DNA of 64,000 bases from Apostichopus japonicus (lineage: Eukaryota > Echinodermata > Holothuroidea > Aspidochirotida > Stichopodidae). Positions 63,401-64,000 of the stretch are shown here, piece by piece (the first letter of the stretch is position 1; every line of letters starts with the position of its first letter). Location of the stretch: assembly GCF_037975245.1 (NCBI RefSeq), contig NC_092566.1:17151001-17215000 (forward strand), given 5' to 3'. Made by a program: the position numbers and the translations under genes. The notes below the pieces were generated by a model, which did not search any database, had not been told where the DNA came from, and saw only the letters and a program-made list of their open reading frames with translations.

Positions 63401-63748
63401 TCATCAGTATATGCCACCGGGATACTCCTTTCATGAAGGGTTTCATAAATAACAGAAGTAAGGAAAAATCTGAAACAAAAACTCATTTTCTGTTTGATTT
63501 CACTTTTGTTTTTATTTTTGTTCTGTATTTATTTATTTATTTATTTTTGGCAGATTTCTCTAGCAGACATCATTGCATTTGTGACGACCGGTGACTTGTT
63601 AGCTGACAGGAATACTGACTATTACCTGGAAGTTAAGGAACCAAAACTGAAGGCATTCATAGAAAGGATGAAATCATTACCCCAAATCGATGCTTGGATG
63701 AAGAAACGCCCGCAAACTGACCGTGTGTTTAGTGTAAAAATACAATAA
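60469..63748 (+). CDS. Sigma-class glutathione S-transferase, copy D
   Basis: Exons 60469-60601, 61433-61525, 61804-61919, 62384-62494 and 63554-63748; 215 residues, same plan and motifs as copy B (Tyr8, Trp39, cis-Pro in GKLPVLNVDG, QSMAIHRFLARRF). Exon 4 is identical to B at the DNA level. Differences from B cluster in exon 3, which reads LYGKNDFEEAEIDVVIEV with five replacements in 38 residues (Lys to Glu, Ser to Ile, Tyr to Phe, Pro to Ala, Val to Leu) and one silent change. Exon 3 covers the start of the helical domain that lines the hydrophobic substrate site in this family. Intron 4 holds a MITE at 63020-63393. It is intact and likely functional. Confidence 0.93.
63020..63393. mobile_element. 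hAT-type MITE (family 2) in intron 4 of GST-D
   Basis: Perfect 8-bp duplication GTTCACAT (63012-63019 and 63394-63401). The matching intron of GST-B has the single uninterrupted site at 50375-50382, so the insertion is younger than the gene duplication. Ends are CAGTGGCGTAGGAAG and GGTTCCTACGCCCTTG. Confidence 0.95.
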
Positions 63749-64000
63749 AGATTTTCAAGTCCTTCGCGGCTTTAAAGGTATCTGACTGCGATTAAGATTT
63801 CTTTTGCCGTGAGCAATATATTTTGAAAGGAGAGAAACTTATTTTTAACATAATACAACAATGTTTACTAAAATAAGTAAATCAACCTAATTTTGGTATC
63901 AGTTTGAACTTTTACATGACTTTATAATCCAACGAGGTTATTAAGACTAATTCAATGTATCTTATGCAAAATATTTATTTTAGTTTCGGTGTTGTTTCTC
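63749..64000. other. 3' flank of GST-D, duplicate of 50724-50972
   Basis: Matches the downstream region of GST-B to the window edge. No further gene begins here. An AATAAA overlaps the stop codon at 63744-63749. Confidence 0.8.

Larger units (their letters stand above)
55262..64000 (+). repeat. Segmental duplication, right copy (GST-C plus GST-D)
   Basis: Collinear with 40283-50972. It begins right after a repeat end (CCGCCCCTG) and so lacks GST exons 1-2 of the A-type gene. Copy-specific insertions here are 59275-60283 (with 59597-59970 nested in it) and 63020-63393. It runs off the window. Confidence 0.92.

Overview
This is an AT-rich nuclear window from an animal: every real gene is split into short exons with GT-AG introns, and the intergenic DNA is packed with SINE, LINE, Penelope-like and hAT-type repeats. 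The gene content (sigma-class GSTs of the HPGDS type, an LDLa-HormR-GAIN adhesion GPCR, a 7-TM protein with a long soluble N-terminus, and a SINE with a V-SINE-like body) suggests an invertebrate deuterostome such as an echinoderm. The taxon is an inference and was not tested.

Layout. (1) 71-13124, minus strand: one adhesion GPCR gene, twelve exons rebuilt in phase from signal peptide to TM4; its C-terminal exons lie beyond the left edge. Its introns hold foldback elements, a partial copy of the TM3 exon, a hAT MITE, a candidate hammerhead ribozyme and two Penelope-like reverse-transcriptase relics. (2) 13.1-21.7 kb: mostly non-coding, with a LINE tail and a few minus-strand exons of an unrecognised gene. 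(3) 21848-25239, plus strand: a four-exon gene for a 548-residue 7-TM protein, possibly a gustatory-receptor-like chemoreceptor. (4) 26.5 kb to the right end: a sigma-class GST cluster. It has one minus-strand gene (26497-30629, with a one-base frameshift at codon 39), an isolated minus-strand last exon (33952-34137), and plus-strand copies A (37994-42028), B (47413-50723), C (55359-56989, lacking exons 1-2) and D (60469-63748).

GST copies C and D with their flanks are a segmental duplication of A(exons 3-5) plus B: 40283-50972 matches 55262-64000 and runs off the right edge. Since the duplication, each copy has received its own insertions (hAT MITEs, foldback elements, a SINE). The partner copy keeps the empty site, so insertion boundaries and target duplications can be read to the base. 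A decayed hAT transposase C-terminus (53893-54169) lies in the same region as the many 8-bp-TSD elements.

The GST genes share one exon plan (133/93/116/111 bp, then a last exon; phases 1,1,0,0), so exons from different copies could be joined without breaking frame. That matters for copy C, which has no N-terminal exons of its own.
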